A stretch of DNA of 64,000 nucleotides from Pseudomonas serbica (GTDB lineage Bacteria; Pseudomonadota; Gammaproteobacteria; Pseudomonadales; Pseudomonadaceae): positions 620,001 through 684,000 of the forward strand of contig NZ_JAQIYM010000090.1 in the NCBI RefSeq assembly GCF_028823535.1, written 5' to 3'. The stretch's first letter is position 1. The number at the start of each line of letters is the position of its first letter. Below, piece by piece: positions 34,457-43,136 of this stretch. The position numbers were made by a program, and so were the translations under genes. The notes beneath the pieces were generated by a model. It ran no database searches. It was not told the DNA's origin and saw only the letters and a list, made by a program, of their open reading frames with translations.

Positions 34457-35575
34457 TCAGGCTACGGCCTGTTCCGGCTCGTCCACACGGGTCGATTGAC
34501 CTTCGATCAGCAGCGGTTCGTCTACGCGGGTCGCTTGACCTTCGATGAAGGCTACTTGGGTCGACTCACCATCGATGAAGTCATCCGAGTTTTCCTTGTC
34601 TGCGGCTTCGGCTGCCTTAAGCTTGGCCATCAAGTCCTGCAGCAGGGTCTGGTTCTCGGCGCTCAGTTGTTTGAACTGGGGGTCGGAGGTGATTTTCTTG
34701 GCAGCCTCGTAGAGGTCGCCACCATGCTTGGTCACGGCCTTTTTCAGCTGGGCGCCTTTACCGTGCTTGCCAGTGACGCGGGTCTTGCCCTCTTTTGAAG
34801 CGCGGAACAGCATCGCTGCCAACTCTGCGACGGCCTTCTCGGGGCCGTATTTGTGCAGCAACTCGATAGCCAGGGTGGCCGTGATCTTGTTGAAGATCAC
34901 CGCATTGCGGATCTCGAACGGGCTGCTCACCAGCATGATCAGGTTGGTGGTGTGAGGCACGCTCAAGTTCATCTTCTTGGCGATCATCGGGATCTCCCAA
35001 TTGAAGCGCAGCAGGCGTTTGCAGTTCAGGCCCACTTCGTATGGGGTGAACGGCTTACCGGTGTTGCTCTGGTGCAGCTTCACGATCAGCTCTTCAATCG
35101 TGGTCGCACGGTCTTCGGTCACTGCTGGAATGGTCTTCAGCGGGGCACCACGGGAAATGGCACGCAAGCTGGCCTTGGTACGGCAGTGACCACCGGTGAT
35201 GTACTTGACGTCCACCTCTACACCGTCCACCACCTCCCTGATCACCATGATGGTCACAGGCTGGTCGATGTAGAAGCCGTTCTCGATAATCGACACGGTC
35301 AAGGCTTCGATGTGTGCCTCAAGATCCGGCGTATCCAGGCGGGTGTTGAAGTCCTCAAGGAACTTCACAGTAAGCGGGTCTACCTGCCACAGGTCACGGC
35401 TTTTGACACCGGCCATACTGGCCTTGACGCTGCCGTGGTTGAAGATTTTGGTGAATTGCTCCAGGCCATTCACGGTTTCTTCGGTGACCGGTTTCAGAGC
35501 CCCGGCGCTGGCCAGGAGGCCCTCAAGGCCATAGGTCTTGGGCTCGGTTGCGGTCTTCAGTTCAGTGGCGGTCAT
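34457..35575 (-). CDS. ParB/KorB-like DNA-binding protein
   Basis: 372 residues. It has a ParB-type N-terminal domain (about 45-165) with GGHCRTKASLRA in place of the usual GEHR box, then a central helix-turn-helix (about 180-215, PYEVGLNCKRLLR and MIAKKMNLSVPHTTNLI). The C-terminus carries three short repeats of the type EGQSTRVDEP. ParB proteins bind centromere-like sites for partition and may act as repressors (KorB). No ParA gene lies nearby, so a regulatory role is as likely as partition. Confidence 0.85.
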   Translation of the reverse strand: MTATELKTATEPKTYGLEGLLASAGALKPVTEETVNGLEQFTKIFNHGSVKASMAGVKSRDLWQVDPLTVKFLEDFNTRLDTPDLEAHIEALTVSIIENGFYIDQPVTIMVIREVVDGVEVDVKYITGGHCRTKASLRAISRGAPLKTIPAVTEDRATTIEELIVKLHQSNTGKPFTPYEVGLNCKRLLRFNWEIPMIAKKMNLSVPHTTNLIMLVSSPFEIRNAVIFNKITATLAIELLHKYGPEKAVAELAAMLFRASKEGKTRVTGKHGKGAQLKKAVTKHGGDLYEAAKKITSDPQFKQLSAENQTLLQDLMAKLKAAEAADKENSDDFIDGESTQVAFIEGQATRVDEPLLIEGQSTRVDEPEQAVA

Positions 35576-35595
35576 TTGCGGCGTCCTACATGGTG

Positions 35596-35635
35596 GGTGT
35601 AGGGGTAAGTTTACTCCTAGAGATTAACTTGTCAA
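35596..35635 (-). promoter_or_regulatory. promoter of the ParB-like gene
   Basis: On the minus strand TTGACA, a 16-bp spacer and TAAACT lie about 30 bp before the start at 35575. The spacer contains TTAATCTCTAG, the complement of the block repeated near 53.1 and 54.05 kb. Confidence 0.7.
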
Positions 35636-35672
35636 TTGTTGTTTATCGTTTGGAGTAAACATTTCGATTAAT

Positions 35673-36335
35673 TCAGGCCTTTCGAGCGACCGGCTCCAGG
35701 CTTGGGTGAAAACTGAAGGCACCCTTGTATTCGCCCAGAGACGACATAACTTGCTGAGAGTAGGCCGGATCGGCCTCCATCACCTGAATGACCTGCAGGT
35801 TGAAGTGCGCTGGGTCTTTGAGCCCAACCTTGTCGTGGAATACGGCGAGGGCAATCGCTGCCTGCTTGGCTGCTTCAAAGTCGCCGGGCACCATAACTTT
35901 GTAGGTGCCGGCGATCTGCAAGTCTTCACAGTTCAGGCGGCTGCGGGGCACCGTGGTCTCAACGTTTACGTAAACCTCGGCCAGCTTGGGGCTCTCCTGA
36001 GCCAAGCGATCCTCGGCGATGCGCTTGCGCAGGGCATGGAACTGCTCGCGTAGCCCGGCTTCTACGCGTTCGGCGTAGTGGTCATTCGAGTTCATAGGAT
36101 CGAACGAGCCTGTATCCCGTGGGAAGCCGTAGATGGTTTCCATGTCGCCCAGGTATTTTGGATCAACACACATAGGCTGATCGCCACACAGGGCGAAGGC
36201 TTCATTGATAATGGCCGCGTTTTCCAGATGGATTTCCGTGTCGCCTTGGCTGTTGTCCCAGGTCATGGCTTTGACCAGGCGGGTCAGAATGTCGAATGCC
36301 AGAGCGCCTTGCAGTGCGGTGGGGGTGTTTTTCAT
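35673..36335 (-). CDS. hypothetical protein
   Basis: 220 residues, soluble, mixed fold with strand-rich centre (LNCEDLQIAGTYKVMVPGDF). No family recognised. Start ATG at 36335. Separated from the ParB-like gene by about 100 bp containing that gene's promoter. Confidence 0.8.
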   Translation of the reverse strand: MKNTPTALQGALAFDILTRLVKAMTWDNSQGDTEIHLENAAIINEAFALCGDQPMCVDPKYLGDMETIYGFPRDTGSFDPMNSNDHYAERVEAGLREQFHALRKRIAEDRLAQESPKLAEVYVNVETTVPRSRLNCEDLQIAGTYKVMVPGDFEAAKQAAIALAVFHDKVGLKDPAHFNLQVIQVMEADPAYSQQVMSSLGEYKGAFSFHPSLEPVARKA

Positions 36336-36437
36336 GGTGTTTTGCCCTTAAAAATGGAGACCAGGCCCGAATTGGTCACGGGCCTGGCTTTAAAATGGGT
36401 GGCCGACCGGGTAGTGCGTCAATTTACAACCTTCGTT

Positions 36438-36941
36438 TCAGAAGGGAAGGTGTGCGTCCCACTGGGGGTCGAATGGTCGCGGTTGATTCGTGGCCTTCGC
36501 GGCCTCGATCAGAAGGGGAAGATGTTCACGACCCAGGCGGAAGTCGCCTTCGCCGCTTTTGTCCAGGGCTTGAATCAACTGGCTAAGCAGGTCGTAATGC
36601 CTGTCAGCTGGGTTTTCGTCGGGCTTTACCGTGCTGAAATCACCGTGCAGGGCCAGCACGCGGTCATCCGTGCCATCTTCTTCGTCAGCAACCGGGTAGA
36701 TGCCGTAATAAAGGGCGTTCAGCTCCTGAATATCCACGTCACCGGTTTCAAACCGTTGCCCGACACCCTCGTTCAACCAGGCGGAATAGCCTACGCGGCC
36801 CACGGCAGCGCTGAAGTCCAGCTGATTGGCGATCTGTGCGGCCTGCACCGGGCCTTTCGCGACGATCTCATTGACCGCTACGCGAACAGTGAGGAACACG
36901 TCGACCTTGAAGCGTTTGAGTTCGTTATCAGATTGGCGCAT
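36438..36941 (-). CDS. hypothetical protein
   Basis: 167 residues, acidic, helical ends and a strand-rich middle. No motif recognised. Part of the minus-strand group that begins at operator site 6. Confidence 0.78.
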   Translation of the reverse strand: MRQSDNELKRFKVDVFLTVRVAVNEIVAKGPVQAAQIANQLDFSAAVGRVGYSAWLNEGVGQRFETGDVDIQELNALYYGIYPVADEEDGTDDRVLALHGDFSTVKPDENPADRHYDLLSQLIQALDKSGEGDFRLGREHLPLLIEAAKATNQPRPFDPQWDAHLPF

Positions 36942-36968
36942 CGGTGCAGCTCCATTTTATCGCGTGAA

Positions 36969-37376
36969 TTAAAGGCCGAACTTCTGGAAATTCCAGTCGA
37001 AATCGCTGTTGATGCCCTGGAAAGTTTCAAAGAGTTGTTCAAACGTAAGGAGCACGGTGGGTGCTTCCTCGGTCAAGCTGAACACTTCAAATTTGTGCAG
37101 CGGATGATCCAGCTCAGCAACGTATTCGTCGCTGTCTTCGTCCGGGGTCAGGCTATCAATGCCGACTTGCTTGGGCAGAAAGCATTCCCGTTCGTAAAGC
37201 TTGGTCGCGATGACTTGCAGGGCCTCAGGAGAGGCTTGTCCGGCGACGACGATGGTGCCTTCCGTCCCAAAGTTGCGAGCGCAGTGATAGGTGTACTCAA
37301 TCTTGGTATTGAGCGGGCCCTGATGCTCGGTGGCGGCGTCTTGATTGAACGTAAAAGGCAAAGGCATATGGCTCAT
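36969..37376 (-). CDS. hypothetical protein, weakly like 24218 and 27224
   Basis: 135 residues. The middle (EGTIVVAGQASPEALQVIAT) has the strand-then-helix layout seen in the genes at 24218 and 27224. Starts at an ATGA overlap with the gene upstream. Confidence 0.76.
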   Translation of the reverse strand: MSHMPLPFTFNQDAATEHQGPLNTKIEYTYHCARNFGTEGTIVVAGQASPEALQVIATKLYERECFLPKQVGIDSLTPDEDSDEYVAELDHPLHKFEVFSLTEEAPTVLLTFEQLFETFQGINSDFDWNFQKFGL

Positions 37377-37603
37377 CCGATGTGTCCTACGCAGAAATTG
37401 CAGCAGCAGTCAGGCTTGCAAAAGCTCTGGATGAAGGTCAGGGGCTTACCGTCCATGGACAGGTTGCCGATGGTACGACCGCCGTCCAGTTTCTCAACCC
37501 ATTCTTCGTGGGAATTCCCACCCTGGGTGATAATATGACGGCCTTCGCCAAGAGATTTGACCAGCTCGTACCCAGCCTGGGCGAGGGTTACACGTCTACG
37601 CAT
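37373..37603 (-). CDS. small Cys-rich protein
   Basis: 76 residues ending with a cysteine cluster (FCKPDCCCNFC). It probably binds metal. AGGA precedes the ATG. First gene after operator site 6. Function unknown. Confidence 0.75.
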   Translation of the reverse strand: MRRRVTLAQAGYELVKSLGEGRHIITQGGNSHEEWVEKLDGGRTIGNLSMDGKPLTFIQSFCKPDCCCNFCVGHIG

Positions 37604-37631
37604 GGTGTCAATTCCTGCTACTTCAGTTGGT

Positions 37632-37666
37632 GTTTAGAGTATACTCGCAACACACAACTGAAGCAA
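37632..37666 (-). promoter_or_regulatory. 20-bp palindromic operator, site 6, with promoter
   Basis: GTTTAGAGTATACTCGCAAC at 37632-37651. On the minus strand TTGCTT (37666-37661), 17 bp, then TATACT inside the operator form a sigma70-type promoter for the gene starting at 37603. Confidence 0.82.
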
Positions 37667-37696
37667 CATATACAATCAATTGACAGCTTTTTTTGC

Positions 37697-38167
37697 TTAA
37701 CTGGTGACTACGATCAAATGCTCTTGGGCGTACTGATTGGCCTCGGCTTTGGTCTTGAACCTGGTTCCATAAGTGACTTGGCCGCTTTCTGACTTCAAGA
37801 CCCAGCACAGAGAGGTGTCTCGCTGTAACTTGGCCACGATGACCCCATCAGGACTGCCTTCAACTCGGGTTTTCACGTGTTTGCGCAGCTCCACAGGAAG
37901 ATCATTCCAGCGGATTTTCTTACCAAGGCCTTGGCGGTGGGCATCGCACTCACCGAACTGGCTGACACCCATGTTCGGGGACGTTGGGTTTTCATTGAAG
38001 CCCAGGTACGGCACGGTGCGGCCCATGCGCTCTTCCCACAGTGGCCAGCCGAAACAGACGGTGTACCGGTCATTAACCTTTTCGCCGGAATCGTGAATGC
38101 TCAGCACATAAGCGGGTGCGTCTTCCATCCAGCGAGCGGAGGCGCGTTTTGGGCGGTAGGTGCTCAT
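37697..38167 (-). CDS. hypothetical protein
   Basis: 156 residues with a strand-rich body and a C-terminal segment (VTYGTRFKTKAEANQYAQEH) that looks like a small repeat-type fold. No family recognised. Eleven bases from the next gene upstream. Confidence 0.76.
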   Translation of the reverse strand: MSTYRPKRASARWMEDAPAYVLSIHDSGEKVNDRYTVCFGWPLWEERMGRTVPYLGFNENPTSPNMGVSQFGECDAHRQGLGKKIRWNDLPVELRKHVKTRVEGSPDGVIVAKLQRDTSLCWVLKSESGQVTYGTRFKTKAEANQYAQEHLIVVTS

Positions 38168-38178
38168 GTCGATCTCCT

Positions 38179-38556
38179 TCAGGCTGCGTAGGATGCAAGC
38201 GGCAGGGTAGGGTTTGGTGTGCGGCCTTCCGGCAGAATCAATTCAAGTGCGTTTCCGAAATCTTGAAGGTCGTTCAAGTCGCCTTCGTGATTCATGCCTC
38301 CCATCCAGTTCCACTTACCTGTGTGCGGATTAAGCCGCGAATATGAATAGTCTCCAAAATAGCCTTTAGCGCGATCAACATCTTCAAAGCGGCACATCAG
38401 GGAATCGTCCCGAACCGAAATAGATAGGGCTCCAAGGGTGGTTTCCACGCTGTACATGTAAAAACCAGTCTTGTGGAGCTGAGCACCGGCGTTACGCAAG
38501 ATGATGAGCGCCGCGTTCCGATAGGTGCTGGTTTGCTTGATTGTGCGGTTGCGCAT
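38179..38556 (-). CDS. hypothetical protein
   Basis: 125 residues, aromatic and Gly-rich centre (FGDYSYSRLNPHTGKWNWMG). No family recognised. Follows the gene at 38597 by 40 bp. Confidence 0.75.
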   Translation of the reverse strand: MRNRTIKQTSTYRNAALIILRNAGAQLHKTGFYMYSVETTLGALSISVRDDSLMCRFEDVDRAKGYFGDYSYSRLNPHTGKWNWMGGMNHEGDLNDLQDFGNALELILPEGRTPNPTLPLASYAA

Positions 38557-38596
38557 GACGGTTCCTAAAGGAGAATTGATTGGCTAGCCATGCGGC

Positions 38597-38878
38597 TTAT
38601 TGGATATCGGCGGAAAGTTCTTTATCAGCCGTCTGCAGATCTTCTTCGGTGAGCGGGCGTTGAGAAGGGACGAAGCTATCACTGTCCAATCGGTCGAGGT
38701 CAAAAGCGTCTGCATCAGCGTTAAGAACGTCGATCACGCTCCGGCCTTCCTGAATGTGCTGCAGGGCGGTTTCTTCGTCAACGTTGAACTCGTTTGCGTC
38801 CAACCCGTAATGCTTAACCGCCATGGCATCGGCCAGTGCAACAAAGCGTTTTGGGGACTGGGTATGCAATTGACTCAT
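38597..38878 (-). CDS. small acidic protein
   Basis: 93 residues from the ATG at 38878 (GAGGTG 6 bases before it). Acidic, helical, no motif recognised. First gene after operator site 7. Confidence 0.74.
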   Translation of the reverse strand: MSQLHTQSPKRFVALADAMAVKHYGLDANEFNVDEETALQHIQEGRSVIDVLNADADAFDLDRLDSDSFVPSQRPLTEEDLQTADKELSADIQ

Positions 38879-38925
38879 GATGACCACCTCTGGCTAAAGG
38901 GGTGGAACTGACCACCCCGGCTGAT

Positions 38926-38960
38926 GTTGTGAGTATAGTCATAACGTGCCGGAGGGTCAA
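38926..38960 (-). promoter_or_regulatory. 20-bp palindromic operator, site 7, with promoter
   Basis: GTTGTGAGTATAGTCATAAC at 38926-38945. On the minus strand TTGACC (38960-38955), 17 bp, then TATACT inside the operator form the promoter of the gene starting at 38878. Confidence 0.85.
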
Positions 38961-38989
38961 AACAATTATGATGAATTGACATCAAATTA

Positions 38990-39781
38990 TCAGCTCTGGT
39001 TTTCCTCGGGCTGACGCGGCTCGCGGTGAAACAAAATACCCTGGGCGTCCAGCGCGGCCATAACTTCGTCCAGCATCTGCTGACGGCCTTGGGCGATCAG
39101 GTCAGCCTGGGGGCTGCCAGTTACCGACTCTAGGGGCAAAACGGCGGGGAGGGTGACCTTCATAGAGTTGACCGGGTACTTTGGCCGAGCGGTCATCATG
39201 GCGCGATAGACCCTTTCGGCTAGCTGTATCCGTTGAACGTCATTGGGATCGACCGGGCCGAAGTGTTCAATGGCGTTCAGGCCTGCGCGCTTCATTTTGG
39301 CGTCGATGTGATGCATGTACGGTGCATTCCAGACGTTTTCGATAATCGTGCTGCTTTGATCAGCGAGGTGCCCCAGGTTCTCCACCAGCTTGTACGCGTT
39401 GTCCTGCAGCGCTCCAATGGAGTCACGCAGCAATTGCTCGGCTTTGATTTTTACCGCTTCTTCAAAGCTGTCCAGGCGGGCACGTTGAACCCGCTGCAAC
39501 AGCATCCTGCCGCTGAATTCAGAAATCATCGCCTCGAATGTCGCGTGGGTGATGCGAACATCGTTGACGTGAATAGTGACCTGCATCCTCTCAGGGTTAA
39601 ATCCTGGGTCGTCGGTCAACTGGTCTAATTCAAGTTTAGGTGTGTAACTGAGCAGGATGTGGGTAAACCAATCACCTTGACTGCCGTCGGCATTGCGCAT
39701 GTCGTTGAACTTCAGCGTCTCGAACGGCAATTCTTGGTCAGCACTCACGCTGCGTTCAACGAAATTCTTGTTTTGAGGCAT
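38990..39781 (-). CDS. hypothetical protein
   Basis: 263 residues, soluble, long helical middle (about 75-170) and no recognised catalytic motif. It belongs to the minus-strand operon that starts at operator site 8. Function unknown. Confidence 0.8.
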   Translation of the reverse strand: MPQNKNFVERSVSADQELPFETLKFNDMRNADGSQGDWFTHILLSYTPKLELDQLTDDPGFNPERMQVTIHVNDVRITHATFEAMISEFSGRMLLQRVQRARLDSFEEAVKIKAEQLLRDSIGALQDNAYKLVENLGHLADQSSTIIENVWNAPYMHHIDAKMKRAGLNAIEHFGPVDPNDVQRIQLAERVYRAMMTARPKYPVNSMKVTLPAVLPLESVTGSPQADLIAQGRQQMLDEVMAALDAQGILFHREPRQPEENQS

Positions 39782-39809
39782 TTTCAGTCCCTTGGGTGTT
39801 ATGGGTGGA

Positions 39810-40133
39810 TTATTGGTGATAGCAGACGCTGCCGCTGTCGCTCATCAGTGCACGGAAGTGGGTGAGGGGCCTGCCGCACTCCGGGCAACCCGGCGCGGTT
39901 TCCAACGTGATGCCGTCGGCTGGCACCAGATAGGTCTCGCGCTTACGGCCCAGGGCCTCGCGGCGCACCTGAACCACCAGCTTTTTCTTGATAAGAGCCT
40001 TCAGCTCGGGCGAGCGCTTAATGATCGCGCACCATTTGTTGTTGACCAGCATGCCGAGCCCGCCGACGCGGGAGCGGTAGCGGATGATCGCCATGGCCAG
40101 GTTACGCAGCTGGGGGTTGCTGAGAGCTGTCAT
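39810..40133 (-). CDS. hypothetical protein with C-terminal zinc knuckle
   Basis: 107 residues from the ATG at 40133 (GAGGTG upstream). The first 70 residues are basic and winged-helix-like (CAIIKRSPELKALIKKKLVV); a CPEC pair and a final C/H suggest one zinc site. Possibly DNA-binding. Confidence 0.75.
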   Translation of the reverse strand: MTALSNPQLRNLAMAIIRYRSRVGGLGMLVNNKWCAIIKRSPELKALIKKKLVVQVRREALGRKRETYLVPADGITLETAPGCPECGRPLTHFRALMSDSGSVCYHQ

Positions 40134-40147
40134 GGCCACCTCGAAAG

Positions 40148-40606
40148 TTAGTTTGCCTTGGTGTGTTGGATCATCGCCTGGTACATCAAGTAAACCGGAG
40201 GATTGGGGTCATCAAGCAGGGCCAGTTCATCCTTCGTCAAGTCGGCCAGATCGAATTCAGGGTCGTTCTTTCGCATATGACGCAACATGGTTACGTCGAA
40301 CATCAAGGCCAGCATGTCTGAACCGGCCTTTTCCATGCCTTCTGACACGGGTTGTGCAAAGGGTTCCGGTGCGACAGCGTCCATGGCCATGAACATCAGC
40401 ACAACGCTGGACTCCGTCCGGCCAAAGTACTGGCTGATTTCTGGCGGGGCTTCGTCCTTCTTCATGCTTCCGCCAAGACCATTCATGGTTTCGGCCACGC
40501 CTGCGGTGATAAGGTTTCCTGCGGCCAGGTCGCCGGCTTCGCACATAGCCGGGGTAATGATCAGCTTCGCAGGATCTGGCAATTCAGTCGAAATATTAGC
40601 GCTCAC
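40148..40606 (-). CDS. hypothetical protein
   Basis: 152 residues, helical, Met-rich centre (VVLMFMAMDAV) but no clear membrane segment. Overlaps the gene upstream by 11 bp. Confidence 0.75.
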   Translation of the reverse strand: MSANISTELPDPAKLIITPAMCEAGDLAAGNLITAGVAETMNGLGGSMKKDEAPPEISQYFGRTESSVVLMFMAMDAVAPEPFAQPVSEGMEKAGSDMLALMFDVTMLRHMRKNDPEFDLADLTKDELALLDDPNPPVYLMYQAMIQHTKAN

Positions 40607-40844
40607 GCCACCACCTCACGGTTTTTTCGCTTTCGTTGTACGGTTCCGGCTCGAAACCGCGTTTGCGGATGTAGGCCTCGGCGGCCTCTTTGTTGCCAAA
40701 CCGCAGGCTTTGTGGACAATCCGTCCGCCAGTGCCGGCCATCGTGGTACTCGATGCGGTACAGGTAGCCATCGCCGTAATCCCGGTTGAGCCCAATGAAA
40801 TTCCGGGCCCGCCAACGGGTGTATTGTTTCCACCAAAGTTCCAT
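40596..40844 (-). CDS. hypothetical small basic protein
   Basis: 82 residues, basic and Trp/Tyr-rich (WWKQYTRWRARNF), ending in a helix with KRGFEPEP. No family recognised. Part of the operon from 42250. Confidence 0.73.
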   Translation of the reverse strand: MELWWKQYTRWRARNFIGLNRDYGDGYLYRIEYHDGRHWRTDCPQSLRFGNKEAAEAYIRKRGFEPEPYNESEKTVRWWRER

Positions 40845-40855
40845 ACAAGTCGATC

Positions 40856-41056
40856 CTATTGACTGATGTTGTACAGGTTGCCTCGGATCGAGACCATGTG
40901 GCTTCGAGCCCCGCGCTTGCGGGAACCCTGGCCGATGATGACGTTGTACGAAACGGTAGCCAGGTTAGCCTCAACCATTTCAGTCAGGCGCTTTCGAGCG
41001 GTGCTGATCGAAATGCCCTGTTGTGTTGCGTAGGCCGCTGCGGTGGTTGCCATCAT
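40856..41056 (-). CDS. small winged-helix-like DNA-binding candidate
   Basis: 66 residues from the tandem ATG codons at 41056/41053 (AAGGA upstream). TQQGISISTARKRLTEMVEA looks like a recognition helix-turn-helix, followed by two strands forming a wing. Target unknown. Confidence 0.7.
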   Translation of the reverse strand: MMATTAAAYATQQGISISTARKRLTEMVEANLATVSYNVIIGQGSRKRGARSHMVSIRGNLYNISQ

Positions 41057-41067
41057 CGATTTCCTTA

Positions 41068-41445
41068 TTATTTGCGGACGAGCTGCATGGGCACTTCGAA
41101 AGAAGCCTTCGGCGACCATTCATTGTCGTAGAAACGCATGAAGGCCTTCCCGCCCTCCAGCTCGATGGCGGCCAGGTGGGCGTTGCAGAAGTCTCGGAAC
41201 AGACCCGAGCGGGCGGCATCGAAGGTGACATTCAACCGCACGTCGGCATGCATATCAGCCTCAACGACCATAACGCGGTGGTTGAGGATGAAAGTCACAG
41301 AATCGCCCTGGTGACCGCCAATGCGGTAGTAGTCGAAGGGGCCAGATTCCTTGTCGGACTCCCGATACCGTAGGTGGCTGGCCGAGTTATTGAAGGTTAG
41401 GACGTAGCGAACGCCAGTGCGCATCAGCTCGCTCTGTTGGCTCAT
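41068..41445 (-). CDS. hypothetical protein
   Basis: 125 residues, strand-rich throughout, no motif recognised. Overlaps the gene upstream by 4 bp (ATGA). Confidence 0.76.
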   Translation of the reverse strand: MSQQSELMRTGVRYVLTFNNSASHLRYRESDKESGPFDYYRIGGHQGDSVTFILNHRVMVVEADMHADVRLNVTFDAARSGLFRDFCNAHLAAIELEGGKAFMRFYDNEWSPKASFEVPMQLVRK

Positions 41446-41825
41446 GACTTGCTCCCGATAACCGACACTTCACCCATGACGATCATGATGATTGGCTTCT
41501 CGCTGCCGATGCTGTGGTGGTCGATGAAATCCTGAGGGTTGCTGAACACGGCAGCGCGATCAGACTTAGCCTTGATCAACTCGGGGTTCATCGGAACCTT
41601 GCAACGATTTGCCATGTGGATCGCACGACCGGCGCACTGCGGGGCCTGGTCAGCCTGTTCCTGCCAGTCATCCTGTTCATAGTCGACGTGCAAGTGGCAG
41701 GGCATGCGCAACTCAGCCTCGCTTTGCTGCAGGAATTCCACAGGGCTGCTCGCGCCCAACCAGCCGCGTGGGCTGTCAACGCGCCAAGGGCAGGCTTTGC
41801 AGGCGGTGCTGAGTTCTTTGCACAT
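41442..41825 (-). CDS. Cys-rich protein with CxxCPWR motif
   Basis: 127 residues. The N-terminus has CKACPWRVD and further cysteines (MPCHLH, APQCAG, NRCKV), as in a family of small phage/plasmid proteins marked by CxxCPWR that probably bind metal or an Fe-S cluster. Function unknown. Confidence 0.77.
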   Translation of the reverse strand: MCKELSTACKACPWRVDSPRGWLGASSPVEFLQQSEAELRMPCHLHVDYEQDDWQEQADQAPQCAGRAIHMANRCKVPMNPELIKAKSDRAAVFSNPQDFIDHHSIGSEKPIIMIVMGEVSVIGSKS

Positions 41826-41839
41826 GTTTCTGATCCTTG

Positions 41840-42250
41840 TTACAGATGAGCGTGTTTATCGGCGAAGGCGATCAATGCGGAATGGAGGGCGGCGATAAAA
41901 GGCGCATCCCCCTCGACCCCTTCGAACTCGCGGGCCAGTTGCCGGGCGGCGCTGCTTGGCTTCAACTGACTTGAGCAAATGCCAATAGCGTCCGCATCGG
42001 CAGCACAGTTACGGGTGAAGACTACGCAGACAGCCGACTCACCCATCTGGCGAACGGTGAACTGACCGTCAGGAGCGCGGCTGCTGTCGTCATAGACGGC
42101 CTGGATTTGTGGAACCAATGCCGAAATCGATTCTTGAGAGTCCACACCGACAGCCAAAACGTAGGTTCGACCACTGTCGATAAAGTTCAAGGTGCTGTAG
42201 TGCGCACGTTCTTTCTCGGTGTAGGTGAAGATTCTGTTGTCAGTCGGCAT
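41840..42250 (-). CDS. hypothetical protein
   Basis: 136 residues from the ATG at 42250 (GAGGA 8 bases before it). Mixed fold, no motif recognised. First gene of the long minus-strand operon under operator site 8. Confidence 0.76.
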   Translation of the reverse strand: MPTDNRIFTYTEKERAHYSTLNFIDSGRTYVLAVGVDSQESISALVPQIQAVYDDSSRAPDGQFTVRQMGESAVCVVFTRNCAADADAIGICSSQLKPSSAARQLAREFEGVEGDAPFIAALHSALIAFADKHAHL

Positions 42251-42271
42251 GAGCATGTTCCTCGTTGGAAT

Positions 42272-42306
42272 GTTGTCACTATAGTCATAATAAACTTGCG
42301 TGTAAA
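42272..42306 (-). promoter_or_regulatory. 20-bp palindromic operator, site 8, with promoter
   Basis: GTTGTCACTATAGTCATAAT at 42272-42291. On the minus strand TTTACA (42306-42301), 17 bp, then TATAGT inside the operator. The plus-strand gene at 42362 could also be affected. Confidence 0.8.
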
Positions 42307-42361
42307 CCCCTAGCGTTATACAATTCTCCTACATTAAGTCACATGCAAAAGGGCGAACCTC

Positions 42362-42715
42362 ATGACTAACAAGGCCACTGAAAGCCGCGAATACTTTGAG
42401 TTCAGCAAGGTGACCTGTGCGCCTTTGCGTAAAACAGCCCTGCTGATTGCCGGGGCGGCTGCGTTCATGCTCCTGGCTGGCTATCTAGAGAACGACCCTG
42501 TGAGCAGCGCCTTCGGTAACACGCTGATCGTGGTCTCCTACTTCACGTTGCAGATCTGGTGCGACCTGTCGAACATCAATTTCAAGAACACCCCGCGTCT
42601 CAAGACCCTCCTGTCTGTCCTGTCCTTTAGCCTGTCGGTTATCGGTCTGGTGGTTGTGGCTCTGGTGATGAAGTCGGGCCGCATCTATAACCACATCTTG
42701 TGGCTCATCAACTGA
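42362..42715 (+). CDS. small inner-membrane protein
   Basis: 117 residues with three membrane helices (about 25-41, 48-67 and 83-103). No family recognised. Divergent from the operon at 42250, sharing the intergenic region with operator site 8; 16 bp before the next gene. Confidence 0.77.
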   Translation: MTNKATESREYFEFSKVTCAPLRKTALLIAGAAAFMLLAGYLENDPVSSAFGNTLIVVSYFTLQIWCDLSNINFKNTPRLKTLLSVLSFSLSVIGLVVVALVMKSGRIYNHILWLIN

Positions 42716-42731
42716 GAAAGAGGTTTCCAGC

Positions 42732-43010
42732 ATGGTCAGTATTTCGTTCAAAGAAATGTACGGTGCCTATTCAAGCCTGCTGAGGGACAACCTAGGCAAG
42801 GGCCTAAAGCTCTACGGCAATGAGATCGTCGCTCTCGATCTCGATAAGGATGAGGTAATTACCTTGACCTTGACTGAAGACGGTAGGGATTACGTATACA
42901 TTGGCAGTCTGGATCCGCGTAGCTGGCAAGATGACGAAGACGCGGCCAAGGTGATCGCCAATCCAACCTTCGTTGACGTGAGCCACCTCGACTTCAGACG
43001 CGGCGACTGA
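42732..43010 (+). CDS. single-module relative of the triplicated protein at 57494
   Basis: 92 residues. It follows the module plan of the 57494 protein: YxxxL then a GKxLxLY box (LGKGLKLYGN), an acidic strand pair, a WxxDxxAAKVIANP segment and an end VDVSHLDF matching LIDLP. One module is thus a stand-alone domain. Function unknown. Terminator at 43033. Confidence 0.78.
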   Translation: MVSISFKEMYGAYSSLLRDNLGKGLKLYGNEIVALDLDKDEVITLTLTEDGRDYVYIGSLDPRSWQDDEDAAKVIANPTFVDVSHLDFRRGD

Positions 43011-43032
43011 TCTCCCGCTCTCGGTAAGCAAG

Positions 43033-43056
43033 ATGCCCGGCAAGCCGGGCATTTTT
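43033..43056 (+). terminator. intrinsic terminator
   Basis: ATGCCCGGC-AA-GCCGGGCATTTTT, 22 bp after the stop at 43010. Confidence 0.9.
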
Positions 43057-43136
43057 GTGTCTTCGGTCAGCGCCGATACCAATGGGATGGTCACCCCTCT
43101 TGATGAAGGGGGAGATCGACCATCCCGAAGGGCTAT

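Noticed and set aside
35596..35670. Further 20-bp operator copies near the ParB-like promoter
   Set aside because: AGTTTACTC and GGAGTAAAC cores are present but the outer RTT/AAY arms are missing, so they were not counted among the 15 sites.
36078..37538. 486-codon plus-strand frame
   Set aside because: It runs opposite several minus-strand genes with proper starts and overlaps; it is a shadow frame.
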